Positions 26,201 through 38,005 of a DNA stretch of 64,000 bases are shown here, in pieces. The notes under the pieces were generated by a model that saw only the letters and a program-made list of their open reading frames with translations, ran no database searches and was not told the DNA's origin. This stretch comes from Halictus rubicundus (Eukaryota; Arthropoda; Insecta; Hymenoptera; Halictidae), in assembly GCF_050948215.1 (NCBI RefSeq), contig NC_135152.1:11132310-11196309 (forward strand), given 5' to 3'. Positions within the stretch are counted from its first letter, which is position 1, and each line of letters opens with the position of its first letter. The translations under genes were made by a program, and so were the position numbers.

Positions 26201-28398
26201 AAATGTAAAGTAATTGAAGTATTATAAATATTAGGTAGAAATTGCTAACAAAATTGTTTAATGTAGCTTATGAAAAGGCAAACATATTCGTCTGTACATT
26301 AATATTTTTATTATGTACGACAGGCTTTGTCGTTGCTTTTGTATTTAACATTGATGGAACTTTTTTCTGCATGGAATGAGTGAATAATTGTAATAACGGA
26401 CATATAATTCGTTTGATGGAATACATTTTGCAGTGGAATATCATAAATTATCAAAAACGTTAATTTCACCCTGACTTAAGACTCCAGATGGTTGAACTGC
26501 ACAGCATGCTGGAGTATTAGTTGAGAACAACAACTACTGCAAGTATAATTAACCTGGAGGCCATTTTGAAACTAGCAGAATGGCACTGCGCAGTCCTTAA
26601 ACTGTTAACTGGGCAGACGAGTTAAATCGTCATCTGTGCTTCTCCATTCCAACTATTGTCTATTTCTCGAACCATTTACAGATACTCTCGAACTTGACTA
26701 TATCGTAATTTTTGCATTAATAAAAATCACAAATTAAACCATTTCTAATAAGATTCTAGCAGCCTTCAACCGGTAAGGTGAAAGACGATTTACTATTTTT
26801 CTTGAAGCTCTGTCCACTGGATGCCTATTAATTTAAATTATGTATTATTTTAAAGAAGTTTCAAATCTGTCTTTTACACGATCTTATAAGAAAATATGGT
26901 TACATTGCGCTATTGGGAGTGATTTCTCGATAGACAATTGAAATTATTGTTGCTGTTTGTCAGAACTTTGAAATTCTGCAGGAATAAATAACACAAATTT
27001 TACATTCAGTAAATTCAATCAAAATACACATCGTCATAAAAGAATATGACAGTCTCGTATCAAGAATAGTTTTCGTTTATACCAATTTTTCAATTAGTCG
27101 ACAAGACTTGAAATTGACGTTGCCTGTCGGTTACAAAATTACAGGCAGTCCAAAATAGACCATTTTAAAATAGCCCTTCCATATTTCCAAAATTCACATG
27201 ACTCATTCCCTTATAAACAAATTTGAATTTTAATTAGACTAGTGACTGTTAGACCATCCGGTAGATGCATGGTTAACGAGCATCCACTGGACGCAGTGCA
27301 TAAATGTCGGTCGTTTACGGAGCACTAAAAGTGACTATTTTACATTACAAACATAACAAGAACGTGTCTATCAAAATTTTTAATGATGTATACTCAAAGA
27401 AATTGTTGAACAATTCCCGAACAGGTCCCGTAAGCCCAGCGTTAAGTTCAACTAACGTTCAGTTAACGTTTCCGTAATTCCGCAGCCATTTCGAGGTCAT
27501 TATGCTGTCTCTGACTTTCGTTTTGCCGACGATGGTGCCGGTGTTCTTCTGGGGCGAGACGTGGTACATAAGCTCGCACGCGGTCCTGATTCGCTACGTG
27601 TGGTCGCTGCACGCCACTTTCTCCGTGAACAGCTTCGCTCACATGTGGGGCAACCGACCATACAACAGGCGAGTATTATTGTCGGTGGTTCGCCGCGTGC
27701 CCGAGCCACCCTAAGCGTGACCGAAGTTAATTAAAACTTCGACGGTGGGTCGTTTTTCAAACCCGACGACGACTTACAACCAGCGTTCTCGCAAAAATCC
27801 CCTCCGAGAAGACACATAACGTCACGTTCCGAGAAACCAACGCACCAACGGTGGGGGTAACCAGCGACGTCACGACCCGTACTCTAGGATCGTGAAAGGA
27901 TCCCTAACCTCAATACGAATCGCGACCTCGCTATCCGGGTTAGACAACACTATAGCTTCGTGACGTCACTCGGCTTCTGACTATAGCTACGGTGGCCATA
28001 TTTTCAATAAAGGACAGAACAGGAATTTCTTTTATGTTTAAAAAAAAATGGTCACCGTAACTGTAGCATTTCCCCCACTATTCTATCCTCGTAACGCTGC
28101 TGACAACCACTCCCACGCTTGCAGGAAGGTCAAACCGACGGAGAACGCGGTGGTGTCTTTCTTCGCGCTCGGCGAAGGTTGGCACAATTACCATCACTCG
28201 TTCCCATGGGACTACAAGGCGGCGGAATTAGGCTCGTACACCCTGAACGGCACCACCGCCTTCATCGAGCTGATGGCGTACTTTGGACTGGCCTACGACT
28301 TGAAGACTTGCAAGGGCGACCTGGTCGAGAGGACGTTGCAGAAAAAAGGGGATGGCACTGACAGTCTTTGGGGCCATCCGAGGCATAATAATCAATGA
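23295..28398 (+). CDS. Acyl-CoA delta-9-type fatty acid desaturase, five coding exons
   Basis: Coding exons are 23295-23514, 24317-24447, 25553-25758, 27486-27668 and 28125-28398 (TGA at 28396). Phases agree at every junction and give 337 residues, close to the usual 330-380 for the family. These are ER membrane di-iron enzymes that insert a cis double bond, usually at delta-9, into saturated acyl-CoA using cytochrome b5. All three histidine boxes are present: HRLWAH at residues 90-95, HRTHH at 127-131 and HNYHH at 267-271, plus NSFAH, GNRPY and EGWHNYHH family signatures. Hydrophobic segments lie at about 42-60, 66-88, 107-117 and 188-235. Introns are 802, 1105, 1727 and 456 bp; the first three are GT-AG and the last appears to be GC-AG. 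The start is the first ATG of an open frame and fits the family's variable N-terminus. Insect paralogues make pheromone or cuticular hydrocarbon precursors, but the exact substrate cannot be read from sequence. It looks intact. Confidence 0.93.
24798..25078. repeat. Long imperfect inverted repeat in desaturase intron 2
   Basis: A perfect 19-bp arm at 24842-24860 (GAAGCTTCCCCTTTACAAC) is repeated inverted at 25011-25029. Similarity extends outward on both sides: CAAAATTTTT and GATTGAAT at the left edge are mirrored as ATTCAATC and AAAATTTTG at the right edge. Arms total about 70 bp or more around a loop of roughly 150 bp. It is probably a relic foldback element or MITE; in the pre-mRNA it could form a hairpin. 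No target-site duplication was identified. Confidence 0.6.
27669..28124 (+). other. Desaturase intron 4 with a non-canonical GC donor
   Basis: Exon 4 ends in AACAG at 27668 and the intron begins GCGAGT; the acceptor is CTTGCAG ending at 28124. Joining these two points restores an Arg codon (AG+G) and continues GNRPYNR into KVKPTEN exactly as the desaturase family requires. The nearest GT, at 27673, would leave exon 4 in phase 0 and put exon 5 in the wrong frame. The donor context CAG/GCGAGT matches the known consensus of GC-AG introns, which the major spliceosome removes. Confidence 0.75.
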
Positions 28399-28589
28399 CC
28401 GGGAACTTCAAGGTCCAGAAAATGGCCAGGGTACCAGATAGTGCTACCAGAATGTGCCCAAGGTACCCGGTGTACCCTCCAAGCGTGGCAATGTCGATGT
28501 ACGTGGAAATTTTGGGACCAATGTTAATTATATTGTGCATAGACAGTATTAATGATCTTTTCACGAAATGTATTATCGGCATGTTCGTC

Positions 28590-28890
28590 ACATTTTCACG
28601 ATTAAAACGATGCCAAACACGACACAATTTGGATCATATTAACGTGTTTAATACACGATATACTACAACCTCGATTATCCGAACCAATTGTTCGGATAAT
28701 ACAACGCTTACGTAGGGACTTAATTAAATGTTTATTGGTTTTTACAATGGACTGCTTTAGATCGAATTGCTTGCATAATTGAGGATTCAGATACCGTTTC
28801 GGATAATAGAGGTTCTATCGAGTCGTGGATGCGAATATGATGCAAATTGTGTCGTGTTTGGACTCGTTTTAATAAAAAAACTATCACGAG
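28590..28890. repeat. Foldback element, family C, both arms present
   Basis: The left arm carries GATTAAAACGATGCCAAACA, CGACACAATTTGGATCATAT and ACCTCGATTATCCGAAC. The right arm (28772-28885) is its inverse: GGATTCAGATACCG, TTCGGATAATAGAGGTTCTA, then CAAATTGTGTCGTGTTTGGA. The motif CAGTAGAACCTCxATTATCC inside the arms resembles pogo-type ends, but it lies about 90 bp inside the arm. It sits directly after the desaturase and could contribute to its 3' UTR. Confidence 0.65.
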
Positions 28891-31311
28891 TATATTGGTG
28901 ACAATTTTATAAAAGAATAATTGAAAAGAAAAACAGCTTTGCTATTGTGGCAGTAGGGATAAATTTTTGTGCATATATCGTGCGCATCTGTTCCACATAT
29001 ATCGAGGCATTACTGTACTACTTCCAATTTGCCAGATTCTTCCTCGTCCTCGATGGATTCACAATAGGGTGGCTCTTAGTTTCAACTTTTGAATTCTTCC
29101 TCTCCAGAATGATTGTACAATGATACAGAAATAATGCGAGAAAGAGATCCTTTAGAGAACCGAGAGACGTGCCCCGGGCTCTTGAACTTCGAGATGCTAC
29201 GCAGATTATACCAATCAGGACAATATTTTATCCAAACTCTTGAAAAAAGTTTTCATCACGAGCGAGTAAGAGCTATCCTAATCCACAGATTACACGCGCC
29301 AGTTTAATTCTACGGTTGTTTTTATTGTTTCCAGTGCATGTAGAAATAAAATCATACCGACTCTGAAATAAAATAGAAACGCCACTATGAAATACTTACT
29401 AGAAATATTCACTGTTACTGTTGACTTTACAATATTGTATTAATAAACGTGTTAGGCACATTTTCCGTAGGTTCGACCTGCAATGGTACACTTAGGCCCT
29501 CCTTAATGTTAAAACGACGTAGCGATTTGAACAAATGGTGACCCAACGCAGCCACGCCAAAGACGGCACATCCTCCATCATTTCTGCTGTATTTTGCAGG
29601 AAAATCGATTTACCTGAGGCATGAAATGCCTCGCCTCGCAATCCGCGGTCATCAGGTTATCACGAGGAATTACAATGGGCTCTGTTAATTGTTACGGCAA
29701 CTCCCCAAAACTAGAAACTAGCCGAACATTTCCATTTTCGAGCCGAAGCTGAAAAATATTCTAGTGGTACTGCGTATTTCAAGGTTTCGTAATTAGTAGG
29801 TTTGATAAGCTTCCTCTCCTCAGTGTTCCCAGCATTAAACATACAGTGAACAGTTAGCTATCCTCATCGTTTGAGTGTCTTTCGTTGCTCACTATAGGTA
29901 ATCCCCTTAACGCTACTTCGGGGTATGTGCTGCTCCAACGCTGCTGCTAATGAATAACTCGACCACTTCAAATAAGTTCAGACCCGCTAGTGGATAGGTT
30001 CTTCCTCGCCGGAAGATTACCAGGAACCGTAAACAACGAAGTATTAACACCGTTTTCGGAAAGAGTTGAAACAACAATGAATGTCGGCTGCATTCGCCCA
30101 TTGTGTACTTCAGGATTAAAAATGGAAGCTCCAAACACGAACAAAACGGAAACAATTCAATTTTTCGTTAAACCAAACACGCCTGTACAGTGAATTCTCG
30201 ATGTATGTCAACAACACGGGTCTTGTTAGCGTCATGTATCATGCAGGAGACGCACCCGAGCCGTGTTATGTTTACACTCCTCGGCGTCCGAGGCCTCTCA
30301 CAGGGTACACCCGGCGGTAGTGGGGATAATTCCGCGACGTTCATCATCCAAGTCTTGGCGACATATATAAAGAAATCACTGTATATGCTTTCATTTAGCG
30401 AAACTGTTTACACTCCTCGGCGTCCGAGGCCTCTCGATTTTCGTGGCCCCTAGTGGAGATAATTCCGCGACGTTTATCATCTAGGCCTTGGCGACATATA
30501 TAGAGAAATCACTGTATCGAACTGTGTTTAATCTCTTTTTAAATGTTTGTGTTCTATATGACTAATTGTATGGACTAGTATTTATGTGGTAAATGAGTCA
30601 GGGATTGCGAAGATTGCAACGACGTAACACCAATGTGGAAATTAGTTCGATCATATTCCCGAGAAGCCCGTTCCACCGTAGCATAATCGCAGATCGTCAC
30701 GGAAACCGATTTCCCGCGGAGCACCCTCCGCAGGATTCCCGTGTCTTTGTATTGCAGATTGATCGTTCGAAGGAGGGGAATTAAACGGGCATTCGATTCC
30801 TCTGTCGAGAGTCTAATTGTGTCCGTAAAACCCGCGGCCGAGCAATTATGAAAAAGAGGCGAGCGCTGCCAATACCGGGAGACCGGGGATCGGTCGGTCG
30901 GCGGGCGCGCACCGATTGGCAATGCTTCATCGCAGGAAAACCGATAAAAAGGTAATTAACTTATCACGGGAAGCTGCGGAAGTTAAACGCATTTCGTGCA
31001 GCCGACCCGTAAAAACGAAGCTAATTTAATAACTCGTATTTCATCTGTACAGCGCCGCGCGCCCGGTTTTGCGCGCATGTGCCCGGTTTCAGCGTCGTGT
31101 CCATTTAACTGAAACGTGTCTGCTCGGGATAGCACCGACTCCTCGGATCGCCGCGCGAAGATTAACAGAACGATTTTTCAATTAAATTCGCACCCCTAAA
31201 TCCTCACCCCGGAACCCCTAAATCAGTTAACCCTTTGGCCGAGGCGAAGCTAATCGCGTTGCGACACTTCAGATCACTGCGACACTGCTTGGATCTTGAG
31301 TATTACACTAT
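28891..31311. other. Intergenic stretch with a family A MITE
   Basis: Apart from 30188-30514 nothing is recognised. A CpG-rich part at 30640-31250 ends in TTAACCCTTTGGCCGAGG (31227), another possible TTAA-type element end. Confidence 0.5.
30188..30514. mobile_element. MITE family A, copy with internal tandem duplication
   Basis: The left end is TA/CAGTGAATTCTCGATGTATGTC at 30188. Right ends occur twice: GACATATATAAAGAAATCACTG/TA ending at 30381, and GACATATATAGAGAAATCACTG/TA ending at 30514. The block from TTTACACTCC to the right end (30271 and 30407) is therefore duplicated in tandem with a 136-bp offset. Both blocks carry CGGCGTCCGAGGCCTCTC and TAATTCCGCGACGTT. Confidence 0.7.
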
Positions 31312-31350
31312 TGGGTTGGTGGAAAAATAGTTGCGATTCTTTTTCCTGAA
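31312..31350 (+). mobile_element. Mariner-like terminal inverted repeat, solitary
   Basis: TA is followed by TTGGGTTGGTGGAAAAATAG and TTGCGATTCTTTTTCC, a close match to the general mariner end TTxGGTTGGxxxAAAAGTxx. No transposase and no matching right end were found, so this is probably the stub of an old insertion. Confidence 0.5.
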
Positions 31351-31439
31351 CTTTAAAATTATATGATTTGCATCATTACAGTGTCGAATCACTGTTGTAC
31401 GAACTGCACGTCATTGTCCCTCTGCATCCTCGAGAAAAT

Positions 31440-32250
31440 ACATTTGCAATGATTGCATGAAAGATTCGTCACGCTCGCATGCTCTACCATCACTAGCAAC
31501 TAGTAGAATTGTCCGAGCTTGGTCAGACGCGTCGGCCGAATGTTCAAGCGAAAAAGAATGTTATTCATTTCTTTTTTTCTTTTACTTACTTCTCAAACAT
31601 CACAACCTTGAGTATCACCGAGAACAACAAGCGAGGTAGTAAAAATGACTATAGCATAATTTAAAGAAAATCATACATTACTCTTCGTATTTAATAAATT
31701 GCTAAAATTTCAAGTGCGCTATGATTAAATATATTTGATTTCTCATGAAGAAGGTCACGTGTAACATCGTCCAAAAAGATGACACAGACGAGGATCACTA
31801 TACGCGTGCCCCAGTATCCATAAGTAGAATTGGTGGATTATGATCAGACACATCATTCGAATGTCCAAGCTCGATTTTCTCCGAAGCAAAATGTCAATCG
31901 AATAAACATTATTAATTACTTTTTCCGTATTTTCGTAAACATCTGCACTGTGTATGACGTCAAGAACAAAAAGTGAGCTTCCACATCGACCAAACACAGA
32001 TAAGTGTCGCTATAGTGTACAAGGTCAGATATCTCAGTATTCACAACAAATAGAATCGGTTGGTGATGATCAGACAAATATTCGATCACGATTTTCTCAA
32101 AAGTAAAACGTCCATCGAGAAAACATTCTTCATTTTCTGTCACTTACATTTACAAACTACACTGTGCATCCAGAACTGAGGCACTGCATCGGCCAAAAGG
32201 ACCACACAAGACTACTACAATGCGCATTATAGTGTACTATAGTGTAAGTA
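31440..32250. repeat. Degenerate tandem repeat, unit about 230-320 bp
   Basis: Three worn copies share TAGAATTG or TAGAATCGG with GATxxGATCAGACA, TTCGAATGT or TATTCGATC, CGATTTTCTC, an AAAxGTC-ATCGA-AAAACATT motif, and then a cytosine-rich CACTGT-GCAT block. Landmarks lie near 31507, 31828 and 32050. No coding frame survives in any copy. Confidence 0.45.
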
Positions 32251-33084
32251 CAGTTGCTAAAAGATTAAGAATGGGTACATGAGACCCAAGTAACCCGAGT
32301 CCTATCTCGCCGCGAATTTCCAACGGCGAATTGCCCCGCTCCTAATTATCGTCGGCCATGTTTCGCGTACGTGCCAGCACTTTCACTGGTTTCCCTGCGG
32401 GACAGAGTACGAGAGGTTGTTCGCGTATCGGGACTCGTTATTCATCGAAACGACGCGAAATTAATTATCGGTGCGGGAAACAACGGTAACTGAAGCTTCA
32501 ACGATGCGGTAATTACGCGAGCGGCGCGCTCGGCCCGCAGCACGGAGAAAACGCGTAATCCGGTCTGTTTGCGATTGTTTCATATTTCGCAGATTCGTGT
32601 TCTCCGATAGATGTGGCGCATACGTTCCGGGCTTTATAAATATTACGACGACCGGCAGATACGTCTCTGTCGCCTTTTGCTGTTGCAACGTTCTACCGGG
32701 TGTCTCGTCTGGAATTGCAATAATCGTCTCTGTCGTTGACATTGAATCGTTTTTTCAGGGCATATTCTGACGTTGCTATCGGCTTTGGTTTTTCTACGGA
32801 TTTTATGTATTTGTCACAAAATTGGGCTAATAAAATGTAAAATAGTAGGAAGATTAAGCACATTCGAGAATGTCAATATATTATTTTTAATATATTGCAC
32901 GATTACATTTTCAATACATTGTACGTCTATATATTATACCACTATCTATTCGATATATTATACGATCAATGCATTATACGTCGATATTTTATAGGATCTT
33001 CCGAAACAAGTAGTCAAGTGCTTCATAAGGACGCCATAAGAGTGACTGCAGCTTTTATGCATCCGTATCAACACGAGCAGATAA

Positions 33085-33690
33085 AATACGAAATTGTAGA
33101 GACATTAAAAGAGTTCAAGAATGTTATTAGATAGTATTCGACTCGTTAAATGTGTTAAAAAAATAAGCACATTTACCCACAGTTAAAAATATTTTTACTT
33201 TCCATAAAGATCTGCAGTCTGATGATAATAATATTAAGACTAACAAAATTGTAAAGACGTTAAGAGAGTTTAAGAATGTTATTTGATAACATTAGACTCA
33301 TTAAATGTGTTAAAAAAATAAGTACATTTACCCACAGTTAAAAATATTTTTACTTTTCACAAAGATCTGCAGTCTGATGATAATAATATTAAGACTAACA
33401 AAATTGTAAAGACGTTGAGACAGTTTAAGAATGTTATTTGATAATATCCGACTCATTAAATGTGTTAAAAAAATAAGCACATTTACCTACAGTTAAAAAT
33501 ATTTTTACTTTCCACAAAGATCTGCAGTCTGATGATAATAATATTAAGACTAACAAAATTGTAAAGACGTTGAGAGAGTTTATGTTTACATTAAATGTAT
33601 TAAAAAAATTAATACATTTTCCCAGAACGTTTTTATTCCGCATGAAAGTCGGCAGTCTACCAGTAACGACGTTAAGACTAACAATAACGG
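33085..33690. repeat. 155-bp tandem repeat, about 3.7 copies
   Basis: TGTGTTAAAAAAATAAG begins at 33151, 33306 and 33461 (exact 155-bp period); a worn fourth copy follows at about 33592. Units carry ACATTTACCCACAGTTAAAA, GATCTGCAGTCTGATGATAA and AAGAGTTTAAGAATGTTATT. Related single fragments with GCAGTCTAGTCGTA or GCAGTCTAATCGTA occur at 40330 and 61902. Confidence 0.85.
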
Positions 33691-34722
33691 AAAAGAATGT
33701 AGATGGCAATTTCAGGCTGCGGCACCCTCTACACCTGTCGCGTTCCACATTACACCTGTATGAAACCGGCCACCCCCGCCTGTTTATTTTTAGGCGCACG
33801 AGGGAAAATGCACGGCCGGTCGGCCGACTATCGCAAAGTCGCATAAAAATATATCGCTTGTTTCCACAAGTGCGATGCCGAGCGGTACTATAACTAGCTT
33901 TCGGTATTTATAGTCGGCTCGAGTTTTGTTTTGCCAGTGGCAGTCGATCTCGGTTGCCGATAGGGGCGACTGACCAACGTATTTCCTCGCGCGAGCCGTT
34001 CCCTTCGCAGCGACAGATATATTTCTATAGGCGGTAGTCGGACTATAAATGCGAATGTAAAGTTCAATTGCCGTGGTCTGGATTTTTCATGGCTTCAAAA
34101 GGAGGAACGTGGTTACCGCCGGAGGGTAAGGTAATTGGGTTTCCCCGGAATGATCCTCGAGTACAGGGAGTTATGTGCGCGAACGACACACGTGAAGTAG
34201 AATCATGTCTTGGTTCGTTCGGCACGTCGAATCGTTTCTGTTTTCCGCAGCTTCTTTCTTTTTTTTTTCTTCGTATTAATAGAAATATCGATTCGAAACC
34301 CACCCTGCCAGTTTCACCCCGACGACGTTGGGGTTGGTCTAGTTCAGGAGGGTGAAAAGCGAAAACATGTAGAGGTCGATCGCTTCGGAGAGTTCTCTGC
34401 CCTTTTTACCTGGGATCGCCATTATCTACTTTCGATTTTTAGACCAATCGACTTCTATTGTCGGCCGAAGTGTACCGATAACGATATCTCTTCCGTGTTT
34501 TTGTTTTTTTTTTTTCGGTTACGTCGGAGTCACCCGCGTCACGTATCGGCGAAATTTAACTCTCTTGCCGCCAGGTCCAAATAGTTGGGATATGCAAAAA
34601 CTGCTAGGGCCGATTTAATGTTTACGTTTCCGTGAAATCGGCCAGTGGCAGTTCCTGCAAGTGGCGGTTCGCTGCGTATTTTCATTTACCGAGCGGTGAA
34701 AACATCTGGCACACGTTGCCTT

Positions 34723-35199
34723 ATGAAACTGACAAGATTCAATTTATTTAGGTTTTTTTTGCGATTTTTATTGTCCTTGAATGAACTTTACGGAATCAAT
34801 TCTCACGGAAAGATCTCTACAATTTCAATAACACTACGATATATAAAATCGGTGATATCATCGGTGTGTTTTAATGCTAATGGATTGTTTTTCTTTTGTT
34901 GTCAATATTTTAATACTTTTGCCATCAGTTTGGATTTAAAAAATACAAACGTGTCTTTCCAATCACTCGGAAAGTTCAAACAATTTCTACATTTTAAAAT
35001 GATTTCCTCGTATTCGATCAATAACCAAACTGGTTGCAAACGTTTTCTACCATTTACTAGGTTTAACAATATGCATATTCAATTTTTAGATCAATTAAAA
35101 TGGCACGCTGGAAACTGTCAATTTTTGTTCGGAACATGTCCACGATACTGGGGAAGTATAATACAATATGCATTGTCTGTTGTTACCGCAGCACAATGA
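34723..35199 (+). other. Unassigned open frame of 158 codons (possible orphan or chance)
   Basis: From ATG 34723 the frame stays open for 158 codons in AT-rich DNA, and it is open for a further 26 codons upstream. It starts with basic and hydrophobic residues (MKLTRFNLFRFFLRFLLSL), which could be a signal or membrane segment. It has cysteines spread along its length and ends in HAGNCQFLFG and CPRYWGSI. I recognise no domain. No splice sites or neighbours support it, and low complexity can produce such a frame by chance. It might also derive from a decayed element. Confidence 0.15.
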
Positions 35200-35689
35200 C
35201 TACAACACTCAATAACTGTGCTCGCTCAATTATTACATCGGATTCAAATAGATTGCTATAGTCGGAGCTGCTGAATTGGTATTCGACTCGCGGGAAAACC
35301 TGATTTCAAGACACTTCCAAATCAAATTCCGTTCGAGAACATTAAAAATGATCCTTCAGTTATCCTAACCTCTGCCATGAATAACGCACGAGTCTCACGT
35401 GCCAAAGTAATTAACCAGCCTTCGAGTGTTTCTACATTCTACTGACACAGCGTTTGATCAATAACAGGACACACTTAAAATAAATTTTCTTAACACTACT
35501 GAATGACAAAAATCGAAAGAGCTCTACAAAATAAATGTGTACTATTTAATCAATTTCCCACTTCTTCTTACTCCTCACGTTGCAGTAGAATACTACTTCC
35601 AAAAGCATTTCATTAACAAATTTGTACATTTAAAAGTAGATATCCCCAACACCACGCAAGTCAAAACGGCTTTCAAAAATGACCGAGTA

Positions 35690-35809
35690 CAGTATTTATT
35701 CGATACATGTTCAAAACACCGAGGTCTCTCAAGTATACTCCGCGGCAATGGGGATAGTTCTGGGACTTTTATCGGCTAGGCATTTGGGACATATACAGGG
35801 TAAACGCTG
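35690..35809. mobile_element. MITE family A, compact 120-bp copy
   Basis: TA occurs on both sides (35688-35689 and 35810-35811). The ends are CAGTATTTATTCGATACATGT and, inverted from the right, CAGCGTTTACCCTGTATATGT. The core TGGGGATAGTTCTGGGACTT continuing through TTTATCGGCTAGGC is almost identical to the copy at 16234-16403. Confidence 0.75.
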
Positions 35810-36514
35810 TACCATTTAATCAACTTCCTCCGCTTTTTGCTTTGTTGATCAGTCCAGTAAATGAGCATCTGTATAGAAGTTTTGATTAAACGGACAGTTC
35901 TAAATCCAGCCGATTTTAATTGATACTGTGCATCCCGCCGATGATAATTTTTTCAGCGGTCTCTGCGGTCGCAGCGGTTAACAATACGAGACAGGGAAAT
36001 CAGTGTCTCGGTTACCGGCGTCGGTCGACCTGTTCTTGCCTCCTCGGCGACGATGTCGAGCATTTTCCTCCATGAATTTGTTATGACCATCGCAATAGAA
36101 CGGATCGATAAGACACATTCTGTCTGTGCGCGGCTCTGATGTGTCTTTCGCCGTCGCCCCGAGGCGGCAGAATAAATTTGACTCGCCTGCATGCGAGAGG
36201 GTCATTCACTGATCAGATACGAGCCGGGTAATCAGATTCCCCGCGTTTCTTTTCATCCCGCTATTGATCACGACGAGAGCGCGATAGCAATCCTGGTCAA
36301 TTTTCCCCGAAAAACGACGACGCCCCTTATCTTTGTTCGCTGTGAGTTGCTCGCTGCGAATAGACCAATTTTTTAATAACCATCTCATTTCGCTCTTACA
36401 TTTTTCTAGAGAAGAAAACCACCCTTGCGGTTTCACTCTGAAAGGATGACATTTTTTAAAGTTTGATTATCTGCATTAATTAGCGGAACAGTGGAGAATT
36501 CACCGGTGAGTTCG

Positions 36515-36640
36515 TAAAGGAGATTAATCGAGGTCCGGATAATCGAGGTGCTGCTGAATCGTGAATTAAACGAGCAAGTATGCTTGGATTTGTATCGTGT
36601 TTGATCTCGTGTTAATTGGGAAAATGCCACAAATCTGATG
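36515..36640 (-). repeat. Family C foldback element, single arm
   Basis: Carries GTCCGGATAATCGAGGT, GCTGAATCGTGAATTAAACG and TGTATCGTGTTTGATCTCGT in the order of the right arm of the complete copies. The opposite arm was not found nearby. Confidence 0.6.
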
Positions 36641-38001
36641 GTAAACGTTACATAAAAGGATGATTAAAAATAAACAGGTTTTGTTATTGAATTAATATAT
36701 TTGTAGGGATTGTTACGTCTTAAAAGAATGAAATTTTTCACTTTTTTTCGACAATATTCCGTATTTCTTTTTGAGTCCTAGTGCAGGCAAAATGTCATTT
36801 TTTCCCTTTAATTTGAGTACTCAAATGTCCAAAAATTCCTGCGGGAACACACCCTAAAATCGAGTCGGAGAACACTAGTGCTCGAGACGATCAAATCTGC
36901 GAGAGGCCGCGAACGTCCCCGAATCGTAATTAATAAAGTCCGAGCGGATTACGAACGGGACGATAAATAATCGCAATAACAGGCCACTAAAAGCAGATTG
37001 GATGATCGAAGTTAAGCCGGTAAGAACCCGGGTCGGCCGGGCCGGGGGTTTTTAATTAAAAAAGAATTACGATGCCGCAACATTAGGGGCGTAGAACGCC
37101 TACGAGCGTGGCCACGGTTTCGCACGGTTTAATGCGACGCCCGCGATGCATTGCTCTGGTTATTAGACGACGGCACGTGCGCCCGGTATGCATAAATGCA
37201 TCAGCCCGGAAAGTTACGTTGGATTCGTGCGTGTGTACCTATCGCTCGGAACGATTTCGCGGGCGCGCGCGCGCGCGCGTGAATATCTTTAAAATATACA
37301 CCTCCACGAGGCCATTAAATTAGATTCACTCAACATTTTAAGCGTTTTTTGTTTATGCTTGTTATAAAATTAAAACGACCCCGGGGGCGAACTTCAAGGG
37401 CTTTCATTGGCTATTAAGATGCCGTGTATACGTGTACATGTTAATTATGTGTGCTTTACTCCCTTTGCCTTGAATGCGGCTCGTACCCTTTTGAATACAG
37501 TCTGTACACACTGGCTTATCGTCGCGAACGAGCGATGCACTAGCTTAAATCGTAATCAGTCTGTTCCGTTTGAAATTAAACAAAGAAATATTATTCGTGT
37601 TCACTTGATTCGGAGTTAGACAAGCTTTTGGAGATAAATCACTAAGCTTCGGCGGCTGTTTTTCCGATTGAGGTAGAAAGTGCCAAAAATTCTGTTTGTG
37701 TGACGAAGCTTCTAACTTTCCAAATATCTCAACTAGATTTATTAGGAACGTTCAATATTTTTAGATGATCGCAATTAACCCTCTGCGCACCAGGTGAATA
37801 AAAATCACACCCTGCACAACGCGGGGTTAATTTCACTATCATCCACCTAAAAATACATCTTTGAACAAAAATATACTTTGAAACCATGTTTCGTTAATTT
37901 TGTAATAGTCTCAGATTCGACTGTGACAAAAATTTATCTTTTAAAAAGTGAACGTTTTCTTATTAGTATTTTTCTAGGTAACAGTTTCAAAACCACTGGG
38001 A
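36641..38001. other. Intergenic stretch with a CpG-rich block
   Basis: 36840-37320 is CpG-rich and contains a (GC)n run at 37261-37280. TTAACCCTCTGCGCACCAGG at 37775 and GGGGTTAA at 37824 form a small TTAA-bounded palindrome that may be another deleted MITE. Confidence 0.4.
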
Positions 38002-38005
38002 TTAA

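Noticed and set aside
34645..34722. Upstream extension of the 158-codon frame starting at GTG
   Set aside because: Nuclear animal genes rarely start at GTG; only the ATG-initiated part is kept, at low confidence.
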